From: Sphingomonadaceae bacterium
GTDB lineage: Bacteria > Pseudomonadota > Alphaproteobacteria > Sphingomonadales > Sphingomonadaceae
Direction of reading: 5' to 3'
Length of the DNA: 6,402 nucleotides
Assembly: GCA_013821585.1 (NCBI GenBank)
Contig: JACDGO010000122.1
Coordinates: forward strand, 1-6,402
Within the stretch, counting starts at the first letter, position 1. Every line of letters starts with the position of its first letter. The notes below the pieces were generated by a model. It was not told where the DNA came from. It saw nothing but the letters and a program-made list of their open reading frames with translations, and did no database searches. The translations under genes and the position numbers were made by a program. This document shows, piece by piece, positions 1-5,241 of the stretch.

Positions 1-435
1 CGCGCGGCGAAGCGCGGGGTCTACGGGCTGGTGTGGAGCGAGGCGAACGCCGAGAAGCTCATTTTCCCGAACGCGAGCTTCGACGCGTATACGATCGCCT
101 TTGGGATCAGGAACGTCACCGACATCCCCGCCGCTATCGGCGAAGCCCGCCGGGTGCTAAGGCGCGGCGGGCGCTTTTTTTGCCTCGAGTTCTCGACGAC
201 GCTCTGGCCGGGGTTCGGCGACGCCTACGACGCCTATTCGCATCACGTGGTCCCGCGCATCGGCCGCGCGATCGCCGACGACGAGGACAGCTATCGCTAC
301 CTGATCGAATCGATCCGCCGCTTTCCCGACATGAAGGCGTTCGAGGCCATGATCCGCGCCGCCGGCTTCGCGCAAACGCGCGTCGAGCCCATTCTCGGCG
401 GCCTCGTCGCGATCCACAGCGGCTGGAAGATTTGA
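1..435 (+). CDS. ubiE: UbiE, ubiquinone/menaquinone methyltransferase, C-terminal part (5' end outside window)
   Basis: This is the 3' part of a class I SAM-dependent methyltransferase that C-methylates the benzoquinol ring during ubiquinone (and menaquinone) synthesis at the inner membrane. The frame is open from base 1, giving 144 visible residues of a family usually about 240-260 long, so the N-terminus with the SAM glycine motif lies upstream. Visible UbiE hallmarks are AEKLIFPNASFD near residues 17-28, IAFGIRNV near 32-39, the RVLRRGGRF strand-turn near 51-59, the RIGRAIADDEDSYRYLIESI block in the middle, and the typical C-terminal ending GGLVAIHSGWKI followed by TGA. The ubiB start overlaps this stop, so the two are very probably cotranscribed and translationally coupled. 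Identification rests on family-specific sequence over the whole visible length. Nothing in the visible part looks broken. Confidence 0.95.
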   Translation, partial: RAAKRGVYGLVWSEANAEKLIFPNASFDAYTIAFGIRNVTDIPAAIGEARRVLRRGGRFFCLEFSTTLWPGFGDAYDAYSHHVVPRIGRAIADDEDSYRYLIESIRRFPDMKAFEAMIRAAGFAQTRVEPILGGLVAIHSGWKI

Positions 436-1973
436 CCCGACCGGCGACGCATATCTGGCGGTTGCTCAAATGGGGCCGCACGCTCGCGCGGCATGGCGCG
501 CTCAGCGGAATCGAGCGCGATTTCAATACGCCGCCGAAGCTCAGACGGCTTGTCCGCATTGCTCGCTTCGGCGCGCGCGTGCCGAAGGTGCCCGCCTATG
601 CCGAGGCGTTTCAGGCGATCGGCCCCGCCGCGATCAAGCTCGGTCAGGCGCTCGCGACACGCCCCGACCTGGTTGGCGAGGACGCGGCGCACGACCTGCT
701 GCGGCTGCAGGACCGGCTGCCTCCCCTCCCCTTCGCGACAATCGAGGCGGCGATCGAGCGCGGCCTCGGCAAGCCCGTCGCCGCGTTGTTCGCGTCGATC
801 GATCCGGTCGCCGTCGGCGCGGCGTCGATCGCGCAGGTCCACCGCGCGGTGACGACCGATGGCGCCGACGTCGCGATCAAGGTGCTCCGCCCCGGCGTGA
901 CTGCCGAATTCGCGCAGGCGCTGGAAACCTATGAATGGGCGGCGGCGCATGCCGAAACGATGGGCGGCGAGCTCGCGCGGCTCCGCCCGCGCCTGACGAT
1001 CGCGACGTTCCGCCAGTGGACGATGCGCGAGCTCGACCTCAGGCGCGAGGCGGCGTCGGCGTCCGAGCTCGCGCAGGCAATGGTCGCCGAGCCCGGCTTC
1101 CGCGTCCCCACGGTCGACTGGGCACGCACCTCGCGAAGCGTGCTGACCACCGCATGGGTCGACGGAATCAAGATTTCGGACACCGAAGCGCTCGACGCCG
1201 CAGGCCTCGACCGCAAGGCGCTTGCCGCGCGGCTGGTACGCGGCTTCCTGCGCCAGGCGATCGCCGAGGGCTTCTTCCACGCCGACATGCACCAGGGGAA
1301 TTTGTTCGCGACGCGCGACGGCGATCTCGTCGCGGTCGATTTCGGCATCATGGGGCGGATCGACCGGCGCGCGCGGCGCTGGCTCGCCGAGATATTGTTC
1401 GGCCTCATCACGGGCGACTACCGGCGCGTCGCCGAAATTCATTTCGAGGCACAATATGTGCCCGCGCACCACAATGTCGCCGAGTTCGCGACCGCGCTGC
1501 GATCGGTCGGCGAGCCGATGCGCGGCCTCCCCGTTAAGGACATGTCGATCGGCAACATGCTCGATTCGCTGTTCTCGATCACCCGCGACTTCGACATGGC
1601 GACACAGCCTCACCTCCTGCTCCTGCAAAAGACGATGGTGATGGTCGAAGGCGTCGCGACGATGCTCGATCCCGACATCAATATGTGGGAAGTGTCCGAG
1701 CCCGTGGTGCGAAGCTGGCTGCGCGACGAGCTCGGTCCTGAAGCGCGACTCGCCGACCGCATCGTCGAGGACGTCCGCACTCTGGCGCGCCTCCCCGAGC
1801 TTGTCAGGCGCATCGAGGCGCGCTTCCCCCCGCCCGGCGGCGCTCCGCCGACACCGCCTTTGGCCGATGTCGGGATCGTCGGCGGCGCGGGCGGCGGCGC
1901 GTGGTGGCGGTATGCGCTGGTGGCGGCGCTCGCGGGCACCGCTGGCGCGGTGCTGGCACTGCTCCTAGGTTAG
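432..1973 (+). CDS. ubiB: UbiB, ADCK/COQ8-family atypical kinase for ubiquinone biosynthesis (TTG start)
   Basis: UbiB is a membrane-associated protein-kinase-like ATPase that supports the ubiquinone biosynthetic complex; its family is ABC1/ADCK/COQ8. From the TTG at 432 it is 513 residues, the usual length. Visible motifs are the family-defining KLGQ (69-72), the alanine-rich nucleotide loop AASIAQVH (130-137), VAIK with Lys150, the catalytic-loop equivalent HADMHQGN (283-290) and the metal-binding DFG (303-305). A hydrophobic C-terminal stretch (about 491-513) reads as a membrane segment; many UbiBs have two, and only one is obvious here. The frame stays open far upstream, but that part is a shadow of ubiE. 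The N-terminus starting TRPATHIWRLLKW looks like a UbiB start, and no in-frame ATG lies before the KLGQ motif, so TTG is chosen. The TTG overlaps the ubiE TGA in a TTGA. The coaC ATG follows after four bases. Confidence 0.93.
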   Translation: MTRPATHIWRLLKWGRTLARHGALSGIERDFNTPPKLRRLVRIARFGARVPKVPAYAEAFQAIGPAAIKLGQALATRPDLVGEDAAHDLLRLQDRLPPLPFATIEAAIERGLGKPVAALFASIDPVAVGAASIAQVHRAVTTDGADVAIKVLRPGVTAEFAQALETYEWAAAHAETMGGELARLRPRLTIATFRQWTMRELDLRREAASASELAQAMVAEPGFRVPTVDWARTSRSVLTTAWVDGIKISDTEALDAAGLDRKALAARLVRGFLRQAIAEGFFHADMHQGNLFATRDGDLVAVDFGIMGRIDRRARRWLAEILFGLITGDYRRVAEIHFEAQYVPAHHNVAEFATALRSVGEPMRGLPVKDMSIGNMLDSLFSITRDFDMATQPHLLLLQKTMVMVEGVATMLDPDINMWEVSEPVVRSWLRDELGPEARLADRIVEDVRTLARLPELVRRIEARFPPPGGAPPTPPLADVGIVGGAGGGAWWRYALVAALAGTAGAVLALLLG

Positions 1974-1977
1974 CGGC

Positions 1978-2520
1978 ATGCATGGCAAGCGCATTCTGTT
2001 GATCGTCGGCGGCGGCATCGCCGCCTACAAGGCATGCGAGCTGGTGCGGCTGATCCGCGGCGGCGGGGCGTCGGTGCGCTGCGTGCTGACCGCTGGCGGC
2101 GCGCAGTTCGTCACGCCGATGACGCTCGCCGCATTGAGCGAGCAGCCGGTCCACACTTCGCTGTGGGATCTCAAGGACGAGGCCGAGATGGGCCACATCC
2201 AGCTAAGCCGCGAAGCCGATCTGGTCGTCGTCGCGCCCGCGACCGCCGACCTGCTGGCGAAGATGGCGGCAGGGATCGCCGACGATCTCGCCACCACCCT
2301 GCTGCTTGCGACCGACAAGCCGGTGCTCGCCGTACCCGCGATGAACGTGCGGATGTGGCAGCACCCCGCGACCGTGCGCAATGTGGAGACGCTGCGCGGC
2401 GACGGCGTGACGGTGATCGAGCCGGACGAAGGCCAGATGGCGTGCGGCGAGTTCGGCCCCGGCCGCCTGCCCGAGCCTCAGGCGATCCTCGACGCCATCG
2501 GGCGCGCGCTCGCCGCCTGA
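1978..2520 (+). CDS. coaC: CoaC, phosphopantothenoylcysteine decarboxylase (stand-alone half of CoaBC)
   Basis: This FMN-dependent flavoprotein decarboxylates 4'-phospho-N-pantothenoylcysteine to 4'-phosphopantetheine, the third step of coenzyme A synthesis from pantothenate. It has 180 residues and matches the N-terminal domain of the usual bifunctional CoaBC (Dfp). Visible features are the flavin-binding start GGGIAAYK (11-18), the active-site histidine His73 in MGHIQL, the APATADLLAKMAAGIADDL block, the PAMNVRMW substrate motif (120-127, Asn123), and the substrate-clamp cysteine Cys156 in ACGEFGPGRL. All key residues are therefore present. The gene ends TGA directly at the coaB ATG (TGATG), whereas most bacteria continue into the ligase domain in one frame. 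It begins four bases after ubiB. Only a weak TAGG at 1966-1969 could act as ribosome binding site, which suggests coupling to ubiB translation. Confidence 0.92.
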   Translation: MHGKRILLIVGGGIAAYKACELVRLIRGGGASVRCVLTAGGAQFVTPMTLAALSEQPVHTSLWDLKDEAEMGHIQLSREADLVVVAPATADLLAKMAAGIADDLATTLLLATDKPVLAVPAMNVRMWQHPATVRNVETLRGDGVTVIEPDEGQMACGEFGPGRLPEPQAILDAIGRALAA

Positions 2521-3152
2521 TGCTCCCGGGCAAGCACATCATCGTCACCGCTGGCCCGACGCACGAGCCGATCGACCCGGTCCGTTATCTCGCCAACCGC
2601 TCGTCGGGACGGCAGGGCTTCGCGATCGCGGGAGCATTGGCGGCACACGGGGCGCGCGTCACCCTGATTGCCGGACCTGTCACGCTGGAGGCCCCTAAAG
2701 GCGTCGAGCGCGTCGATGTGGAAACGGCGGTCGAGATGGCCGAAGCGGTCGACCGCGCTCTCCCCGCCGACGCGGCGGTGATGGTCGCCGCGGTTTCCGA
2801 CTGGCGGGTCGAGGCAAGCGCGCAAAAGATCAAGAAGGACGGCGCACCGCCGGTACTGCGCCTCGTCGAGAATCCCGACATCCTGGCGACTCTCGCCAAG
2901 AGCTCGCGCCGCCCGCGACTCCTCATTGGGTTCGCCGCCGAGACCGAACGTGTGATCGAGCACGCCACCGCCAAGCGAGCGCGGAAAGGGGCCGATTGGA
3001 TCGTCGCCAACGATGTCTCCGGCGACGTGATGGGCGGCGAGACCAACGCCGTGCATCTGATCACGGCCGACAGGGTGGAAAGCTGGGAGCGCCTTCCCAA
3101 GGGCGAAGTGGCGAAGCGGCTGGCAAATCGAATTGCGGGCGCGCTGGCTTGA
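2520..3152 (+). CDS. coaB: CoaB, phosphopantothenate-cysteine ligase (stand-alone half of CoaBC)
   Basis: This ligase uses CTP in the bacterial family to join 4'-phosphopantothenate and cysteine, the step just before CoaC in coenzyme A synthesis. The protein has 210 residues and corresponds to the C-terminal domain of fused CoaBC. Visible motifs are the nucleotide-binding start TAGPTHEPIDPVRYLANRSS (10-29), whose Asn26 aligns with the conserved Asn of the E. coli domain, the lysine motif KIKK (103-106), NPDIL, GFAAET (137-142) and ANDVS (Asn164-Asp165). The ATG at 2520-2522 shares its A with the coaC stop, no separate ribosome binding site is visible, and termination-reinitiation is the likely mode of expression. 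Relative to coaC the frame is shifted by one base, so a single inserted base at the junction would fuse the two. The gene is complete, and a weak hairpin overlaps its stop. Confidence 0.92.
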   Translation: MLPGKHIIVTAGPTHEPIDPVRYLANRSSGRQGFAIAGALAAHGARVTLIAGPVTLEAPKGVERVDVETAVEMAEAVDRALPADAAVMVAAVSDWRVEASAQKIKKDGAPPVLRLVENPDILATLAKSSRRPRLLIGFAAETERVIEHATAKRARKGADWIVANDVSGDVMGGETNAVHLITADRVESWERLPKGEVAKRLANRIAGALA

Positions 3153-3268
3153 GGCCGGCGCTGCGGCGCGAAGCCACAGCGAAGTGGACGACTTTTACAC
3201 GGGTTGGGGAAGTTTTCAGGAGTAGGCTGTTGGGCGAACCCACCAGACGGTGAGCGGCCGCGAATCGG
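3146..3268. other. Intergenic segment with nested inverted repeats downstream of coaB
   Basis: This stretch after the coaB stop has no convincing gene on either strand and looks less GC-rich than its surroundings (runs such as ACTTTTACAC and AAGTTTTC). Three small inverted repeats are visible. TGGCTT (3145-3150) pairs with AAGCCA (3171-3176) and encloses GCCG (3154-3157) pairing with CGGC (3164-3167). CCAC (3174-3177) pairs with GTGG (3184-3187). CTG-T-TGGG (3227-3234) pairs with CCCA-C-CAG (3239-3246) around the tetraloop CGAA, with one mismatch. None is followed by a T-run, so an intrinsic terminator is not well supported. The first could still end the ubiE-coaB transcript or protect its 3' end. 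A dispersed intergenic repeat is the other reasonable reading, but only this copy is in the window. Confidence 0.35.
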
Positions 3269-3445
3269 TCACGGCACGAACCTAATCGGATAGGCACGTT
3301 GTAGGAAAGCCTTTTCATCGGCCACCCAGTCCGCCCGTTTCCCGGCGAACGCCGCCATCCCCTCGCTCCGGTTCTCGGCGCCAAACAGCCCCGCAGAATG
3401 CGCGCCGAATTGATGCGGCTGAACTATCGCGCGATTGGGATGACC
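3269..3445 (-). pseudogene. C-terminal remnant resembling an enoyl-CoA hydratase/isomerase
   Basis: Read on the minus strand, 58 codons are open from 3445 to a TGA at 3271-3269, with an in-frame TGA just upstream (3448-3446) and no start codon near its beginning. The middle of the translation, about residues 20-37 (LFGAENRSEGMAAFAGKR), matches the pattern at the end of crotonase-fold enoyl-CoA hydratases: a leucine-phenylalanine, an acidic pair, then EGMAAF and a KR. The rest of the roughly 260-residue enzyme, including the oxyanion-hole and catalytic parts, is absent; the space before dut on this side is only about 30 bases. I therefore call it a decayed gene end, not a functional gene. The last 20 residues or so have no family pattern I recognise. 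Similarity is judged by eye over a short stretch, so a chance open frame remains possible. Confidence 0.5.
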
Positions 3446-3474
3446 TCACGAACGCCCGGCGCTAGAAGCACCGC

Positions 3475-3912
3475 ATGTCCACCATCCTCCTCAAGCGCCT
3501 CCCCCACGGCGATGGCCTTCCCCCACCCGCCTACGCGACCGACGGCGCGGCTGGAATGGATGTCGTCGCGGCGGAGGCCGTGACGCTGGCGGCCGGCGCG
3601 CGCCACGCGGTGGCGACCGGCTTCGCGATGGCGATCCCCGTCGGATACGAGGTGCAGGTCCGCCCGCGCTCTGGCCTCGCGGCCAAGCACGGCGTCACCG
3701 TGCTCAATACCCCCGGCACGATCGACAGCGACTATCGCGGCGAAGTGAAAGTGATCCTCGTCAATCTGGGCGACGCGCCTTTCGCTGTGGCGCGCGGCGA
3801 CCGCATCGCCCAGCTCGTCCCGGCTCCAGTTCAGCGCGCCACATTACGCGAGATCGAAAGCCTCGACGAAACCGCGCGCGGCGGCGGGGGTTTCGGGTCG
3901 ACGGGCATATGA
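3475..3912 (+). CDS. dut: Dut, deoxyuridine 5'-triphosphate nucleotidohydrolase (dUTPase)
   Basis: This cytosolic homotrimeric dUTPase hydrolyses dUTP to dUMP and pyrophosphate, keeping uracil out of DNA and feeding dTMP synthesis. Its 145 residues are normal for the trimeric family, and all five motifs are present in order: motif 1 AAGMDVVA (25-32), motif 2 [11 protein letters not shown] (63-73), motif 3 [15 protein letters not shown] (78-92, with catalytic Asp84 and the uracil-stacking Tyr87 by analogy with E. coli), motif 4 GDRIAQLV (108-115) and the glycine-rich C-terminal arm [10 protein letters not shown] (135-144). The ATG at 3475 has a weak AGAAG (3464-3468) six bases upstream. No clear promoter is seen in front, although this gene would have to start a new transcript if the ubiE-coaB transcript ends in the gap. 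Its stop overlaps the next ATG as ATGA. Confidence 0.95.
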   Translation: MSTILLKRLPHGDGLPPPAYATDGAAGMDVVAAEAVTLAAGARHAVATGFAMAIPVGYEVQVRPRSGLAAKHGVTVLNTPGTIDSDYRGEVKVILVNLGDAPFAVARGDRIAQLVPAPVQRATLREIESLDETARGGGGFGSTGI

Positions 3913-4679
3913 GCCTGAGCGACGTACAGCTCGATCGCTACGCCCGTCACATTGTCCTGAAGGAAATCGGCGGCGCCGGTCAGGCGAAGCTGCTTGGCAG
4001 CCGCGCGAAGGTAATCGGCGCGGGCGGGATCGGGTCTCCGGCGCTACTTTATCTTGCGGCGGCGGGTGTCGGGCACATCACCATTATCGACGACGACCAA
4101 GTGGCCCTCGCGAATCTCCAGCGCCAGATCCTGTTCGAAAGCGGTGATATCGGCGCGGAAAAGGCGGGCACGGCGGCAGCGCGGATCGCGAGGCTGAACC
4201 CCGATGTCGCCGCTGTCGCCGTTACCGAGCGGATCACCGTCGAAAACGCGGCCCGCCTGCTCGCGGGCGCCGATATCGTGATCGACGGATCTGACAATTT
4301 CGCGACGCGCCTCGCGGTCGCCGACGCGGCTTATGCGCTGCGCGTTCCGCTCGTTTCGGCGGCGATCGGGCAGTTTCACGGCCAGATAGGCACTTGGCGA
4401 GGGTGGGAAGCGAAACTTCCTTGTTATCGCTGCTATGTCGGCGACGCGCGCGACGCCGAGGACTGCGACACTTGCTCGGAGGTCGGCGTGCTCGGCGCGA
4501 TGGCCGGGCTGATGGGAAGCTTCGCCGCGATGGAAGCCGTGCGCGCGATCGCGGGCTTTGGCGACGATCCCGCGGGCAAGCTGCACATCCTCGACGGGCT
4601 GACGCCCTCGATGCGCACGATCCGCATGCCGAAAGATCCCGGCTGCCGGACGTGCGCCGCTTCCTCGTTAACCGGCTAA
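3909..4679 (+). CDS. moeB: MoeB/ThiF/HesA-family adenylyltransferase, probably MoeB
   Basis: This E1-like enzyme adenylates the C-terminal glycine of a small sulfur-carrier protein. MoeB activates MoaD for molybdopterin synthesis; ThiF does the same for ThiS in thiamine synthesis. At 256 residues it is close to E. coli MoeB (249) and has no rhodanese domain. Visible features are the ATP loop GAGGIGS (37-43), the acidic turn DDD (61-63), NLQRQ with the adenylation arginine Arg72, Lys85, the DN pair Asp129-Asn130, and the zinc-binding pairs Cys172/Cys175 and Cys246/Cys249. Cys189 in CSEVGV sits where MoeB and ThiF carry their conserved cysteine. Overall length and the ending DPGCRTCA fit MoeB best. 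No MoaD or ThiS gene lies in the window, so ThiF or a shared activator cannot be excluded. The start overlaps dut by four bases, implying coupled translation of two functionally unrelated enzymes. Confidence 0.85.
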   Translation: MSLSDVQLDRYARHIVLKEIGGAGQAKLLGSRAKVIGAGGIGSPALLYLAAAGVGHITIIDDDQVALANLQRQILFESGDIGAEKAGTAAARIARLNPDVAAVAVTERITVENAARLLAGADIVIDGSDNFATRLAVADAAYALRVPLVSAAIGQFHGQIGTWRGWEAKLPCYRCYVGDARDAEDCDTCSEVGVLGAMAGLMGSFAAMEAVRAIAGFGDDPAGKLHILDGLTPSMRTIRMPKDPGCRTCAASSLTG

Positions 4680-4710
4680 TAAGGATTTCGTCCTAACAAG
4701 GCGCGTGAAC

Positions 4711-4716
4711 GGGGGA
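4711..4716 (+). promoter_or_regulatory. Probable ribosome binding site of the SeqA-like gene
   Basis: GGGGGA lies eight bases before the ATG at 4725 and supports that start. A nearer ATG at 4720 is only three bases away and runs into TGA after five codons, so it is not a gene start. The 45-base gap after moeB shows no clear promoter; a small imperfect inverted repeat (AGGA at 4682-4685 with TCCT at 4691-4694) is too weak to call a terminator. Confidence 0.5.
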
Positions 4717-4724
4717 CGCATGCA

Positions 4725-5237
4725 ATGGACGGATTGACCGAGGTGGCCGTGAGCCTCGCGACTTACAAGGCGATCGAGGCGCAACGCCTGTCGTTTTCCG
4801 AAAGCCACGATTCGATCATCCGCCGCGCGCTCGCCGAGCGGACGATGAAGCGGCGGCGCACGCCCGTGCTGCTCAGCGCGCGGGGCGCGCCGCGGCGGCG
4901 CGGGCGGGTCGCGGTCGCATTATTCGGGCGCGAGCAGCCGGTGCTCAACCTGCGCGACGCCTATCTCGCCGCGCTTACCGGCCTCGCGCGCCACACGCCC
5001 GTGCTGTTCGAGCGTATGGCCGAGCAGGGATCGCCGCGCCGCCGCTGGGCCGCGCGCTCGGCCGAAGCGCTCTACGTCACCGCGCCCCATCTCGCCGCCC
5101 AGTTCGCGCACCAGATCACACCCGATTGGTTCGTCGATACCAATCTCTCGCGCGCGCAGATCGTGGCGCGAATGGAAACCGCGACCCGGCTGGCAGGCTA
5201 TCGGTTTGGAGAGGACGTCGTCCTAGTCGAAGCCTAG
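4725..5237 (+). CDS. SeqA-like protein with N-terminal ribbon-helix-helix-type domain (candidate DNA-binding regulator)
   Basis: This 170-residue protein is not one I can name with certainty, but it has the layout of SeqA (181 residues in E. coli), which binds hemimethylated GATC and delays re-initiation of replication. Residues 5-36 align without gaps to the remembered SeqA oligomerisation domain: Val7, Val9, Tyr14, Ile17, Glu26-Ser27, Ile31, Arg33-Arg34 and Leu36 coincide, ending IIRRAL against ILRRML. A basic, arginine-rich linker (39-69) follows. The C-terminal part (77-168) has a leucine-rich helix (77-101), SPRRRWAA (103-110) where SeqA has its DNA-contacting GRTR, and TPDWFVDTN (132-140) where SeqA has TPYWVITNTN. 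The SeqA asparagine pair is only partly kept (Asn140, shifted by one). It lies 45 bases after moeB and ends inside the topA stop. A generic ribbon-helix-helix regulator is the alternative. Confidence 0.55.
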   Translation: MDGLTEVAVSLATYKAIEAQRLSFSESHDSIIRRALAERTMKRRRTPVLLSARGAPRRRGRVAVALFGREQPVLNLRDAYLAALTGLARHTPVLFERMAEQGSPRRRWAARSAEALYVTAPHLAAQFAHQITPDWFVDTNLSRAQIVARMETATRLAGYRFGEDVVLVEA

Positions 5238-5241
5238 GCTT
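5230..5241. repeat. 12-bp perfect palindrome containing both convergent stop codons
   Basis: AAGCCTAGGCTT reads the same on both strands. Its central CTAG supplies the UAG stop of the SeqA-like gene (5235-5237, plus strand) and the UAG stop of topA (5236-5234, minus strand), so the two genes overlap tail to tail by four bases. As RNA it could form only a four-pair stem with a CUAG loop, extendable by one G-U pair. No T-run flanks it on either side, so bidirectional termination at this point is weakly supported. Confidence 0.6.

Noticed and set aside
33..431. In-frame upstream extension of ubiB through ubiE
   Set aside because: This part is arginine-rich and unlike any UbiB N-terminus, and it overlaps the strongly conserved ubiE frame; the UbiB-like sequence begins only at 432.
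297..1628. Long open minus-strand frame opposite ubiB
   Set aside because: It lies wholly antisense to ubiB, its translation is low-complexity (rich in Arg, Glu, Ala and Asp) with no family motif, and such shadow frames are common in GC-rich DNA.
2034..2519. Open frame running upstream from coaB across coaC, which could suggest one large coaB product
   Set aside because: It is arginine-rich and unlike CoaB, while the overlapping coaC frame carries all decarboxylase motifs. CoaB similarity starts right after 2520.
3061..3384. Minus-strand open frame with a start codon spanning the coaB end and the gap
   Set aside because: It lies in a different frame from the hydratase-like remnant and overlaps the coaB 3' end. 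I recognise no protein family in its translation.
3410..3440. Possible promoter for dut (TTGATG as a -35 element)
   Set aside because: No acceptable -10 element is found at 16-18 bases; AACTAT is only six bases away.
4681..4697. Possible terminator hairpin between moeB and the SeqA-like gene
   Set aside because: Only four base pairs (AGGA with TCCT) around a five-base loop, followed by no T-run.
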